Below are positions 41,493 to 53,490 of a stretch of DNA of 64,000 nucleotides, one piece after another. The notes under the pieces are model-generated. The model was not told where the DNA came from. It made no database searches and saw nothing but the letters and a program-made list of their open reading frames with translations. The translations under genes were made by a program, and so were the position numbers. Each line of letters starts with the position of its first letter. The stretch's first letter is position 1. Source of the stretch: Synaphobranchus kaupii. Its lineage: Eukaryota; Chordata; Actinopteri; Anguilliformes; Synaphobranchidae. The DNA lies in contig CM056389.1 in NCBI GenBank assembly GCA_029718625.1, positions 10,357,109 through 10,421,108 on the forward strand, read 5' to 3'.

Positions 41493-41586
41493 ATGGGCAT
41501 CGGACGAGACAGCGCGGGACCCGGCGGTCTCCTCTTCCTCTTCTCCAGCCTCCTCTTCATTCGTATGGTAGAAGGCCAGGTACAAG
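41493..41586 (+). CDS. First coding exon of an unidentified secreted or membrane protein
   Basis: ATG at 41493 gives MGIGRDSAGPGG, then the hydrophobic LLFLFSSLLFI and RMVEGQVQ, a typical signal peptide with cleavage likely near VEG-Q. The exon ends in phase 1 at AAG|GTAAGAG (donor from 41587). A possible acceptor (CCCCTGCAG at 41478-41486) sits seven bases before the ATG, so the exon may begin at 41487 with a short UTR. No following exon is visible in the remaining 22 kb, implying a very long first intron. Phase-1 signal-peptide exons commonly precede Ig, fibronectin or similar extracellular domains, and long first introns are common in neural adhesion genes, but the gene itself cannot be named from 31 residues. 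Confidence 0.6.
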
Positions 41587-42170
41587 GTAAGAGATCAGTG
41601 GGAGTGTCTGCACCTCCCCACCTTTCCCCAGAATGACTGATCCAGGATCAGTGGCCCTAATGGCACTAATCCTAACGCGGCTCATTCCTCTTGCGAATGC
41701 TGAAAGTGATCCCAAGTTCGCCGCTATGATTTCTGGTTCATCCGATCTGAACATTCCTGCCCTTGCTGTGTTTGGCCAGCAGGTGGCGCTGTGGGTGTAA
41801 CGGGCACCTATTGGCTCCAGGTTTGAAAACAGGAGGCAGACGGGCATAAAGGTGCTGTTGAAATCGTTTTTTTTTTTTTAGTAGAAGGTTACGGTGTTTT
41901 TGCGAAAATATGAAAAGCACGGCATTTTTTGGTATTGTAAGTAACCCTGCGTATGAGTGACGATAATGAGAGTGATGTAGCATTATGTTGAAAATGCTGG
42001 AACACGCTTTAAAATGGAAATATGACCTCAGGTGGTACACTGGGCTGGATGCACTGGGCTCTGTATTTTGAGTGTGGACTAAAATTAAAATGTTGGTTAC
42101 CCACAACGTACTGTAGTACTGCCTTTTTGCAGTGTCATGTTTGGTGTCTATTCTCACACGTGTGTTCATG

Positions 42171-42173
<3 letters not shown>

Positions 42174-42253
<80 letters not shown>

Positions 42254-42495
42254 TAAATCACACATACTCACTCTAACAGACAGACACACACTCACACTAA
42301 CCCCCCCCCCCCACACACACACACACAGACATTCTCACACACTCACATTAAATCACACATACTCACTCTAACAGACAGGCACACACTCACACTAACCCAC
42401 ACACGCACACAAACACAGACATTCTCACACTCACGTTAAATCACAGTTACTCACTCTAACAGACAGACACACACGCAGACATACAGTTACACACA
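42174..42495. repeat. (CA)n tract and CACTCA-rich repeats
   Basis: A pure CA run at 42174-42252, then two to three copies of a ~110-bp block with ATTAAATCACACATACTCAC and TCTAACAGACAG. Confidence 0.93.
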
Positions 42496-42737
42496 CTGCA
42501 TGTCTCTAAACAGCCTCTGCGCTTTTACCTGCATTGTGGGGACACTGTTGTTACTGCAAGGTCGGGGTGCCCTCAGGGTGGTGGGGCGCAGGAGAATGGG
42601 GGGTGAGGTGGGGTGGGGGGTGGTGCTGACGCTCCGCTCTCAGGCAGGACCCAGATTAATGAGACCCCACCACAGGGCACCCCACTGGAACAAACACCTG
42701 GGAGAGCTCAGCCACAGACAGATGGAGCACTCTGGGA

Positions 42738-42739
42738 GG

Positions 42740-42785
<46 letters not shown>

Positions 42786-43159
42786 ATGTGTGTATGTGTG
42801 TGAGAGAGAGAATGTGTGTGTAAGAGAGTGTGCGAGTGTGTGTGTGTCAGGGCGAGAAAGTGAGAGAATGTGTGTGTGAGTGTGTATGTGTGTGAGAGAG
42901 AGAGGGAGAGTGTGAGAGAGTGTGTGTGTGTGTGTGTGTGTGTGTGGGGGGGGGTTAGTGTGAGTGCGTGTCTGTCTGTTAGAGTGAGTATGTGTGATTT
43001 AATGTGAGTGTGTGTGTGTGTGATAATGTGTGTGTGTGTGTGAGTGTGTGTGTGTGAGAAAGAAAGAGAATGTGTGTGTGTAAGAGAGTTTGCGAGTGTG
43101 TGTGTGTGTGTGTGTGTGCGTTAGTTTGTGGGTGTGTTTTTGTGTTTAGTGAAAGTTTC

Positions 43160-43192
<33 letters not shown>

Positions 43193-43200
43193 CAGAGAGA
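42738..43200. repeat. TG/GAGA complex microsatellite
   Basis: Alternating (TG)n and (GA)n runs. The block at 42953-43012 is the reverse complement of 42252-42310. Confidence 0.93.
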
Positions 43201-43406
43201 GAGAGAGAGACATTGGCAGGGAAAGGGAGGAAGGGAGGAAGGGAGGGGGGGGAGGGAGGGAGACAGTGAAGCAGAGGGATAGGGACGGTTGAGAGAAAAA
43301 CAATGAGTCCTTATTCATCCCATATTAAATTCTACTGCTTTCATTTGAAGAGTCTTAATGGGTACTTGCACTAAAAGGGTTTGTTTTGTGTGACGGGGAA
43401 CTTTGG

Positions 43407-43985
43407 CAGTGTACTGCCTCATTGTGCTTTAACGGGTGGGGTCCTCACAACGCACATTATACACACATATAGACTCGTAGCCTCATTGTGCTTTAATGGG
43501 TAGCGTCCTCACAATGCACATTATACACACATATAGACTCGTAGCCTCATTGTGCTTTAATGGGTAGCGTCCTCACAATGCACATTATACACACATATAG
43601 ACTCGTAGCCTCATTGTGCTTTAATGGGTAGCGTCCTCACAATGCACATTATACACACATATAGACTTGTAGCCTCATTGTGCTTTAACAGATGGGGTCC
43701 TCACAACGCACATTATACACACGTATAGACTCGTAGCCTCATTGTGCTTTAATGGGTAGCGTCCTCACAATGCACATTATACACACATATAGACTCGTAG
43801 CCTTGTTGTGCTTTAATGGGTAGCGTCCTCACAATGCACATTATACACACATATAGACTCGTAGCCTTGTTGTGCTTTAATGGGTGGCGTCCTCACAACG
43901 CACATTATACACACATATAGACTCGTAGCCTTGTTGTGCTTTAATGGGTGGCGTCCTCACAACGCACATTATACACGCATGACTC
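43407..43985 (+). repeat. 64-bp minisatellite
   Basis: Nine units of 64 bp (TAGCCTCATTGTGCTTTAAT, then GGGTAGCGTCCTCACAATGC and ACATTATACACACATATAGACTCG). Variants (TAGC/GGGG/GGCG; CTCATTG/CTTGTTG) occur in runs, consistent with local unit duplication. Confidence 0.95.
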
Positions 43986-46058
43986 ACAGCAATGAGGCCT
44001 GTTTCTGCTGCAGGATTCAAAAGGAGCTGAGCGCGTAAATGAGTATATGTTTTATCCAATACTCTCTTGTGTAGTTTCTGAGCAGCTGGATATTGATTTT
44101 AAACCAGACCAGACTCGGGGGAAGATGCGGCTGATTCACAGGAATGAAGATTTTGAGCTTTCTAAATGGGTCTCTGGAGATCTATACTGTGCTGTGTGCA
44201 TAGTTGAGTTGAGTGTTGTGGCTGTTTACTGTTGTGATGTTGAAAATTTGAATAAATATGAATAATTCTCTAAAGAGATGAGTTTGAACACAAGGGTAGC
44301 AGAAGGTTAGCACTAATAATGAACAGAGTGCAATACATTTTGAAAGAAAATATTCCGTTTTTTTTTTCTTTTTCTTATTTGGTTAAAGCGCAACCTGGCA
44401 GGATACTGCCGGATTATGGGGATTATAAATAGGTGTTACTGCAGCCCATGACCACCAGAGGGCAGTAACGCTCAGCTGTAGTACACACTGGCACACTGCC
44501 TCACCCTTCTACTCCGTGCTAGTGTGGCTGCCTTTGAGTAAGAGTAACATTTATTTCATGCTGATTTTGGAAGCTGATTTAGACTACACAAACCGTTCCT
44601 GAAAAAAATAAGACGATTGTCTTATTAAATATCTAGAAATAATCAAACATTTTGTGAGCACTTGGCCTTTCATTCATTCTGAGTCGTTTCTCCCAGGTCA
44701 GCGCCCTGAAAACATTTATAATTGGATTTAAATCTGGCCAACACACCAGGTATTAGCTAATGAGCCATTCCAATGCGTGCGTGTTGTTGAGTGTGTTGAG
44801 TGTAGCTGTTGTTGGGGTGGAGTTCACTGTTATTTCCCTTATGCAATTAGACCAGAGTCTGTGGCAGCCTACGGTGCCATTCCTAAGTCATCATGTGCAG
44901 TATTGTGCAGCTAATTTGTGAGTTTGTTGCCCCACCCCCAGTGTTGTGCCCAGTGTGTGCATTGATGTATAGCAGCACCTTGAAATTGAAAGAGGGAGAG
45001 GTACCGGGAGGGAGGGGTGGAGGGAAAGGGAGAGGGACGACGGTGTGAGAAGTTAGCATCGCACTCAATACAAGCCCGCGAGAGGCTGCCAATTCCCGAC
45101 CCCGCCATAATTTATGAGCGTGGCCGGATTGGAAAGTTTGAGCAGTAATTAAATGGAGTGAAACTACCGATACACGGGCGCATTAAGGGTTCTGCGGGTC
45201 TGTAGCTAGCCAGCGCGCCGTCGTCGTCTTTCATGCGTGCGTAAATTATCCCAGCAGCCCCGTCCGCGGCACGGCGTGCTCGACACCGCGACACTGTGTT
45301 TATGTGTCAACCCAGTCTCTCCGACGCGTTATCAAATGCGTTCGCGGGCACAGAGGCGGGTTGTAAATAGATGAGTGTGCTGTTTACAAACAACGGAGAG
45401 TGCGCGCGCATCGCGGGGGCAGCACGAGACGGACTCAGGCATTTAAGCCGCTGCCTCTTCTTGCATTATTTTTTAATCAGTAAAAGTGCAATAAACGTTT
45501 TGGTGTAATAAAATATTTATATAAAGACTTGAAGGGAGAGAAAATCAAAAGTATGACACAAATTACAATTATGACTATAAATGCTGCTACGTGGCATTTT
45601 TAAAAGATTAAATTGGTGAATATAATCTAAATAAAAGGGTCATTTCAGGATGTAGCCTAGCGCTCTAGTCTAAGTTAAAGCACTCTGGATATTGCTGCAG
45701 AAGTGACATAGACTCTGCGTGATCCCTTTTGACCCCTCTCTGCGCGCACATATTCAGTGTGACATCGGAAGAAAACTGATCTATTAGGCGCGTGTCGGGC
45801 GTCCTCAGCGCGCGCCAGTCCTCGTCTGCTGCCGTGGAATCCCTAACTGAGCCTCACGTGTCTGGATACAAGACAGACGTGGGTCGAAAACGGGGTTTGA
45901 AATACTTTTAACCCGCTAGATGCCAGTTAAAAACACGATGACACTTCGTCAATTTAAGGACGTTACTAACCGTGCACTCACCAGCAATAATTTTGTTGGG
46001 AACATTGATGAAAGTAGTTATATTTTAACTGGTGTCTAAAGGCTTAAAGCATTGCATA
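43986..46058. other. Non-repetitive intronic sequence with a CpG-rich patch
   Basis: No exon recognised. The segment 45100-45450 is rich in CG dinucleotides (for example GCGCGCCGTCGTCGTC near 45212) in contrast with its surroundings, and 45780-45830 is similar. Confidence 0.5.
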
Positions 46059-47305
46059 TTAAAGGTATACTATGTAGTTTCAGAACACCAGATGGCGATA
46101 TAGAGCACGTTGGAGAAAAGGGCTCCCCAAAAATTGCTTATCACGTGTTCTTCTCAGACAGGCACAACGACGCACTAGCATTGTGGTGACGTTTCACACA
46201 TATTTTCTCTGACCGTGGACTCAATTCAGTTCGCTTTATTAGCATGACAAGACATTGCATCTGTATTGTCAAAGCATACTGCTTTAAAACAGTCGAAGAC
46301 ATACATCTAACTCTGAACAATACAAAACAGCAAAGACTAGAAACGAATGAACAGTAACCATACATGAAAACAAGTACTTTTCTTTGATTATGGATTTAGA
46401 AATAACAATAATGTAAAATAATAAAGTACAGTTAAAAATAATAATAATTATCAATAGAAATGATAATCATGATGATGAGAACGACACATATGATCTTATA
46501 AAGTGAATATAATAAATATAAAAAATTAAAATTGGTTTATAATGATCTCTGTCACTCACTGTCCCTAAGACGATGGCAGGAAGCTATATATTGTGCTGCC
46601 AGGTCACAGCACGTCCTCTCCTCTCCTAAGAGGATGGGGAGTTTTTGGATGTCTGTTAAATTTTTTAATTGAGGGTATCTGATTTATTTTTGGAAAATAT
46701 TTATTTCTGATCTGATTGTATTTTTCACATTTTGTGATAAAGTGCCGCTCCGTCTCAACTTTGTTGAGATGGCAATGTTTCTCCTCCCGGAAGAGGAGAA
46801 AGATAAACCAGAAAGACAAACCAGAGGAAAGCACAGATCGAACAAGAAAGTTGTTTACTGCTGTTGCTGCTATAGCGTCCCTTGCTGCAACGCTCTGGCT
46901 TGTCTTTCACAAATGTCATGGCAAAAGAAAAACTGTTCGCGTAGTTCGAAGCGTCCACGTTCGCGTAATTGCGTGAGGCATGTTTCGGTCCTAAGCTAAA
47001 ATAAGAGTTTACCTGGAAGCCTGCCCACATGGCCTGGCCATGTCAATCAAATGAGCAGGAACCGCCCATTCATGACGTTTACACAATTGTAGCTTTTTCT
47101 GGCTTTAAAAATGGCAGTGGGATGTCAACAGTGTAACATTCAAAACATTAACAAAAAAAACACTTTGCGAACGAATTATGAGGTAGGAAATACATTCAAC
47201 ATGTTTATTAGACCACAAGGACACATACAATGTTTTTTGGGGAGAAAATTTGAATGTAAACAAAGAATGAGTTGTTTACAATGAAACTACATAGTATACC
47301 TTTAA
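46059..47305. mobile_element. TTAA-flanked DNA transposon (piggyBac/Kolobok-like ends)
   Basis: The left end TTAAAGGTATACTATGTAGT and the right end ACTACATAGTATACCTTTAA are exact inverted repeats (at least 20 bp), both containing TTAA as in transposons that duplicate TTAA. No transposase is readable. A LINE fragment sits inside. Confidence 0.85.
46212..46845 (-). mobile_element. L1/Tx1-type LINE 3' fragment nested in the TTAA element
   Basis: The minus-strand ORF near 46604-46834 contains ETERHFITKCEKYNQIRNKY then FPKI, a conserved C-terminal block of fish L1/Tx1 ORF2. Downstream is the 3' UTR ending with AATAAAGCG-like sequence (complement of about 46229-46237). Confidence 0.75.
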
Positions 47306-47324
47306 GTACTTGATGTAATGGGGA

Positions 47325-47505
47325 TATGGAAGAAGCATTTGACCCAGGTCTGACGGACCCCAGGGAGTTTTTCCTTGCCACTGTTGCCTTTGGCTTGCTC
47401 TTGTGGGGGTTTAGACTGGGTTTTTCTGCGAAGCGTATTGTGACAACTGGTTGTGAAATGCGCTATATAAATAAATATTGATGTTGATATTGATAGGAAA
47501 GGAGC
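47325..47505 (+). mobile_element. SINE/LINE 3' region with TTGAT-type tail
   Basis: CCAGGGAGTTTTTCCTTGCC, then GAAATGCGCTATATAAATAA and an imperfect (TTGATA) tail. This 3' structure is repeated widely in fish genomes. The parent family is not certain from the fragment. Confidence 0.65.
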
Positions 47506-47954
47506 AGGAACAGAGGGAGAAACTAGAGGAGGAGAGAGCTGGTTTGTGTTGAGTTCTTCTCTGCCCAGGCAAGTCTTTTTTTATGTAACTAATTGAACAA
47601 TGTACACACAAACGTTTAGTATCATGCTTTATTTCTCAGTCCACGATTTTTGCCTGTACACATTTTAAACCTGGTAATGTTTATCGACAAACCCATTATA
47701 TCTGTTGATTTTATTTATTTATTTATTTAGTGCATAATCTCCGTTAATTATTGTCTGGAATTGCGCCCTCTTCTTTAAAAGATGTGTCAACGGAGCCGTT
47801 ATTTAGGGCAAGCTGACTCAGATAGCAGGTAATTAGGCTTCCCTGCGGCGGCTAATGATTTGAGGAAGTGCGTTTGTTTTGGCAGTTGTGCCCAAAACGT
47901 TGCTCCGGGATGATTCTGTTCAGGAGTGCAGCTCCTTCAAATAAATGGTCTCTG

Positions 47955-48260
47955 AGCACCCCTCTTTCTCCTCCCCTCTTCCTTTCTTTCTCTCTATTGC
48001 ACTCTATCCTCCTTTTTCTCCATCTATCTCACTCCTTCTCCCCCTTGTGTGTCTCTCGATTGCTCTCTCTTTCCCTCTCTCTCTCTCTATCTATCTGTCT
48101 TACTCTCTCTCACTGTCTCGCTTTCTCTGTTTTTATCCTTCTCCTCCTCTCTATCTCCACCTCTTCCCCTCTCCTTCTCCCCACCCTCCTCCTTTGTCTC
48201 TATCCCTCTCTCTATGTCTCTCTCCCCCTCTCTTTCTCTCCATCCCTCCTTCCCTCTCAC
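47955..48260. repeat. CT-rich polypyrimidine tract
   Basis: Roughly 300 bases of almost pure pyrimidine on the plus strand, in the CTCTC/CCTTT style. Confidence 0.93.
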
Positions 48261-48389
48261 AGTGGGGATGAGCGTCATGACTGAACGAATCAGACAGGAT
48301 CCCGGAGATGTGGAGGTCTCTCTTAACACTGGTGTTTAATTAACCTTCTCCTCTGCAGAGTGGTGAGCCAGGTCGGGCTGGGGGTGGGC

Positions 48390-48690
48390 TTGGGGGGGGG
48401 GGGGGGGGGGGTGGCTGGGGTCTCGCAGGCTGCAGCGGCTTATCAACTCACTGGCATGGCGGAGCTCTCCGCTGTTCCGCTGAGTTCGCAGTCGTTAACC
48501 TAGATGGTCTTCCTCGTTCAGGGCCAAGGAGTGTGCGTTCAGCGAGGGGGGGGGTTTGGGGTTCTCAGTCTGCCTCTGTGTCTATTGAAGGACCATTCCT
48601 CTGCTCACTGCACCCATCAGATTTGTTATTGTCTGCTGCCTAATCAATAGGCAGAGTGAGGATGGGCGGGGGGGGGGGGGGGGGGTATGG
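48390..48690. repeat. Poly-G runs
   Basis: About 20 G at 48392-48411, nine G at 48547-48555 and 17 G at 48668-48686. These runs are prone to sequencing errors and could form G-quadruplexes. Confidence 0.9.
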
Positions 48691-48744
48691 GATTTTGGGG
48701 GTGGCAGGGTGTGAGCAGGGAGATGTGTGTGTGTGGATAATGTG

Positions 48745-49465
48745 CTCATTATCTACACACTACTCAACACCGGCTACACACTACTGAACACAGACTACAA
48801 ACTACCCAACACCTGCTACACACTACTCAACAGACTACACACTACCCAACACCGGCTACACACTACTGAACATTGGCTACACACTACTGAACATTGGCTA
48901 CACACTACCCAACACCTGCTACACACTACTTAACATTGGCTACACACTACCCAACACCTGCTACACACTACTGAACAGACTACACACTACCCAACACCGG
49001 CACACTACTGAACACAGACTACACACTACCTAACACCTGCTACACACTACTGAACATTGGCTACACACTACCCAACACCTGCTACACACTACTGAACACA
49101 GACTACACACTACTCAACACCTGCTACACACTACTGAACAGACTACACACTACCCAACACCGGCACACTACTGAACACAGACTACACACTACCCAACACC
49201 TGCTACACACTACTGAACACAGACTACACACTACCCAACACCTGCTACACACTACTGAACAGACTACACACTACCCAACACCTGCTACACACTACTGAAC
49301 ACAGACTACACACTACCCAACACCTGCTACACACTACTGAACAGACTACACACTACCCAACACCTGCTACACACTACTGAACACAGACTACACACTACCC
49401 AACACCTGCTACACACTACTGAACATTGGCTACACACTACTCAACACCGGCACACTACTAATACA
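48745..49465 (+). repeat. Minisatellite of ~21-25-bp CTACACACTAC units
   Basis: Alternating units CTACACACTACCCAACACCTG and CTACACACTACTGAACACAGA, about 30 in all, with a CATTGG variant. A higher-order pair (two units plus) repeats several times after 49090. Confidence 0.93.
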
Positions 49466-49804
49466 TTGTTGACACCACTAATACAGACTGTTTAGCACAG
49501 ACTGTCAGTGAAATAGTTTACTTGGTGTTCTGTGACATCTCTGTCATTCCTGGGAAATTCTGGCCAGTCCAGTTGGTTGTCTGATCTTTCGTTGAGCATC
49601 CTGTCCTGTGGCGCTGTGGAGAAATTGTCATGTTTTTACAGCGTTTTGCCAGCGTGATGCCGGGACGTGACCTTCAGACGGTGATGTGGCCTGGCCTTGT
49701 GTTCGCTCGCTCGCTCCTTAACGGAGTCCCAGCAGGTCTCCTCCGCCAGTTGTACCGGGATGATATCCGCTCTGTTCGTACAGCCCAGTTTTCAGTGCTG
49801 GTGT

Positions 49805-49905
49805 TTTCTCTCTCTCTTTATTCCTCGCTCTGTGTCTCTGTCTCTCTCTCTCTCTCCCTCTCTCTTCCTCTCTCTCTGTTTCTCTCTCTCCTCACTCCCT
49901 TGTCT
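49805..49905. repeat. CT-rich microsatellite
   Basis: CTCTCTCCCTCTCTC tract within the putative intron. Confidence 0.9.
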
Positions 49906-50159
49906 TCCTATCATACTCACACACACACACGCACAATCACATCAATCTGTGCCCCGCCTTCTTCCTCTCTCCATTCATTCTGTCCCGTTCGGTCGGTATA
50001 TAATGTTAGTTGAGTTGACCAGTATTTATAGATTGCATTCAGCGCCTCCGCTGTCACGTATTAAGCTTTGTCAAATAAGCTGTTCGCCGAACCGTGAGAA
50101 TCCCAGCAGGCCCTCCCCCCCCTCCCCGCTCTGTACAGTAGACCCCTTTCCCCACCTGT

Positions 50160-50400
50160 CGTTCTGAAGGAGGCGGCGGCGACTACTGTGGTGGCGCTCG
50201 GACATAAATTGACAGCCTGCCGTATATTAGCCGGGCCCATTTACAGTAAAGCCGAGCGGTGGGAGATGGAGGAGACCATTACACCTCCAGCAGGGAGCCG
50301 GCGGTGAGATAAGCGCCTCTCACCAGCTCCACGGAGGCCCATAAAAACGATATGTGACTTCCATCGTTTTCATAAATGGGACCGTTTTATCACCCCAGTA
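50160..50400. other. Non-repetitive island, candidate conserved element
   Basis: Balanced-composition sequence between microsatellites, with homeodomain-like ATAAA/TTTAT words (for example CATAAAAACGATATG). The composition contrasts with its neighbours. Function is inferred only from the absence of repeat decay. Confidence 0.3.
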
Positions 50401-50644
50401 AATATTAGTCCCCCCCCCCCTCCCCCCTCACCCACGCCCCCCTCAGGTGCTGTTTATTGGAGTGTGGGAGCAGCTGCTTATTGCCCCCCCCCCCCTAAAA
50501 ACAGCCCCCCTGGGAGGGTTTTTGTGATTCCATGGGTTGCACGGTTCAATAACCTCGCCCCACACCTTGCACTGTTCCCCCTCGCCTAAAATTAAGCCTC
50601 ATCTGCTGTTTCAGACTTAGGAAATCAGTGGTACAAAAATACTG

Positions 50645-50775
50645 CTGTTTGTGTGTGTGTGTTTGTGTGTTAGAAAGTATGTGTGTGTATGTGTGTATGT
50701 GGGTGTGTGTGTGTGTGTGTGTATACTAGAGTGTGTTAGTGTGTGTATGTGTGTTTGCTAGAGTGTGTATGTATA
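50645..50775. repeat. TG-rich microsatellite
   Basis: GTGTGT with GTATGT interruptions immediately before the 20-bp satellite. Confidence 0.9.
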
Positions 50776-50832
50776 CATATAATCTGAAAGGTAAAAAACC
50801 TTGGAACCACCCTCTAAAGTACCACATAATTA

Positions 50833-53255
50833 CAGGAGGTTCTGGTTGGTAACGGGATGTTCTGGTTGGTAATGGGAGGTTTTGGTTAGTAACAGGAGGT
50901 TCTGGTTGGTAACGGGATGTTCTGGGTTAGTAACAGGATGTTCTGGGTGGTAACAAGAGGTTCTGGTAAGTAACGGGAGGTTCTGGTTGGTAACGGGAGG
51001 TTCTGGTTGGTAACAGGAGGTTCTGGTTGGTAATGTGAGGTTCTGGTAGGTAACGGGAGGTTCTGGTTGGTAACGGGAGGTTCTGGTTGGTAACAGGAGG
51101 TTCTGGTTGGTAACCGGAGGTTCTAGTTAGTAACAGGAGGTTCTGGTTGGTAACGGGAGGTTCTGGTTGGTAACGGGAGGTTCTGGTTGGTAACGGGAGG
51201 TTCTGGTTGGTAATAGGAGGTTCTGGTTGGTAAAGGGAGGTTTTGGTTGGTAACAGGAGGTTCTGGTTGGTAACAGGAGGTTCTGGTTGGTAACGGGAGG
51301 TTCTGGTTGGTAACGGGAGGTTCTGGTTGGTAATAGGAGGTTCTGGTTGGTAAAGGGAGGTTCTGGTTGGTAACAGGAGGTTCTGGTTGGTAACAGGAGG
51401 TTCTGGTTGGTAACGGGATGTTTTGGTTGGTAATGGGAGGTTCTGGTTGGTAACGGGAGGTTCTGGTTGGTAACGGGATGTTTTGGTTGGTAATGGGAGG
51501 TTCTGGTTGGTAAGAGGAGGTTCTGGTTGGTAACGGGATGTTCTGGTTGGTAACGGGAGGTTTTGGTTAGTAACAGGAGGTTCTGGTTGGTAACGGGATG
51601 TTCTGGGTTAGTAACAGGATGTTCTGGGTGGTAACAAGAGGTTCTGGTTGGTAACGGGAGGTTCAGGTTAGTAACGGGAGGTTCTGGTTGGTAACAGGAG
51701 GTTCTGGTTGGTAATGTGAGGTTCTGGTAGGTAACGGGAGGTTCTGGTTGGTAACGGGAGGTTCTGGTTGGTAACGGGAGGTTCTGGTTGGTAATGGGAG
51801 GTTCTGGTTGGTAATAGGAGGTTCTGGTTGGTAATGGGAGGTTCTGGTTGGTAACGGGAGGTTCTGGTTAGTAACGGGAGGTTCTGGTTGGTAAGAGGAG
51901 GTTCTGGTTGGTAACCGGAGGTTCTGATTGGTAATGGGAGGTTCTGGTTGGTAATGGGAGGTTCTGGTTGGTAATAGGAGGTTCTGGTTGGTAATGGGAG
52001 GTTCTGGTAGGTAACGGGAGGTTCTGGTTGGTAACGGGAGGTTCTGGTTAGTAACAGGAGGTTCTGGTTGGTAATAGGAGGTTCTGGATGGTAATGGGAG
52101 GTTCTGGTTGGTAACGGGAGGTTCAGGTTAGTAACAGGAGGTTCTGGTTAGTAACAGGAGGTTCTGGTTGGTAAGAGGAGGTTCTGGTTGGTAACGGGAT
52201 GTTCTGGTTGGTAATGGGAGGTTTTGGTTAGTAACAGGAGGTTCTGGTTGGTAACGGGATGTTCTGGGTTAGTAACGGGATGTTCTGGGTGGTAACAAGA
52301 GGTTCTGGTTGGTAACGGGAGGTTCAGGTTAGTAACGGGAGGTTCTGGTTGGTAACAGGAGGTTCTGGTTGGTAATGTGAGGTTCTGGTAGGTAACGGGA
52401 GGTTCTGGTTGGTAACGGGAGGTTCTGGTAGGTAACGGGAGGTTCTGGTTGGTAACGGGAGGTTCTGGTAGGTAACGGGAGGTTCTGGTTGGTAACGGGA
52501 GGTTGTGGTTGGTAACGGGAGGTTGTGGTTGGTAATGAGAGGTTCTGGTTGGTAATGAGAGGTTCTGGTTGGTAATGAGAGGTTCTGGTTGGTAACGGGA
52601 GGTTCTGGTTGGTAATGGGAGGTTTTGGTTGGTAATGAGAGTTTCTGGTTGGTAATGGGAGGTTCTGGTTGGTAACGGGAGGTTCTGGTTGGTAACAGGA
52701 GGTTCTGGTTGGTAACCGGAGGTTCTGGTTGGTAACGGGAGGTTCTGGTTGGTAATGAGAGTTTCTGGTTGGTAATGGGAGGTTCTGGTTGGTAACGGGA
52801 GGTTCTGGTTGGTAACAGGAGGTTCTGGTTGGTAACAGGAGGCTCTGGTTGGTAATGGGAGGTTCTGGTTGATAACCGGAGGTTCTGGTTGATAACCGGA
52901 GGTTCTGGTTGGTAACAGGAGGCTCTGGTTGGTAATGGGAGGTTCTGGTTGATAACCGGAGGTTCTGGTTGGTAACAGGAGGTTCTGGTTGGTAATGGGA
53001 GGTTCTGGTTGGTAACAGGAGGTTCTGGTTGGTAATGGGAGGTTCTGGTTGGTAATGGGAGGTTCTGGTTGGTAACAGGAGGCTCTGGTTGGTAATGGGA
53101 GGTTCTGGTTGGTAATGGGAGGTTCTGGTTGATAACCGGAGGTTCTGGTTGGTAACCGGAGGTTCTGGTTAGTAGCGGGAGGTTCTGGTTGGTAATGGGA
53201 GGTTCTGGTTAGTAGCGGGAGGTTCTGGTTGGTAATGGGAGGTTCTGAGGTTCTG
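50833..53255 (+). repeat. 2.4-kb satellite of ~121 units of 20 bp
   Basis: The unit is GGTTCTGGTTGGTAACGGGA, with variants at a few positions (AACGGG/AACAGG/AATGGG/AACCGG; TTGG/TTAG/TAGG). A 21-bp variant block (TCTGGGTTAGTAAC ... GGTAACAAGAGG) recurs at 50921, 51602 and 52263, showing a higher-order period of about 661-681 bp. The 386-codon minus-strand frame 52148-53308 is a product of the periodicity. Confidence 0.97.
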
Positions 53256-53329
53256 GTGCTGTAGTTCTGTGCTGAACATCCATCGCCACTGTATTGTCTC
53301 AGACCCATAGTGAACTTTCAGCGGATGCA

Positions 53330-53490
53330 TTGACTGTAATGAGATTCACTGAGCTCTCATTAGCTGTAATGAGATTCACTGCACTCTGAATCTTGTTATA
53401 GCCAATGAGAGCGCAGTGAATCTCATTACAGCCAATGAGAGTGCAGTGAACCTCGTTACAGCCAATGAGAGCGCAGTGAATCTTTGCGAC
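53330..53490. repeat. Short ~35-bp imperfect repeats in both orientations
   Basis: GTAATGAGATTCACTG words on the plus strand face CAGTGAATCTCATTACAGCC in inverted orientation. About five units are present, able to form small hairpins. Confidence 0.85.

Noticed and set aside
48260..48362. Possible exon after the CT tract (acceptor-like CTCACAG at 48262)
   Set aside because: The frame ends quickly, there is no good donor in phase, and no recognisable peptide.
52148..53308. 386-codon minus-strand open frame with 20-residue repeats
   Set aside because: It is generated entirely by the 20-bp satellite lacking stop codons in any frame; no start context, splice sites or non-repeat domain.
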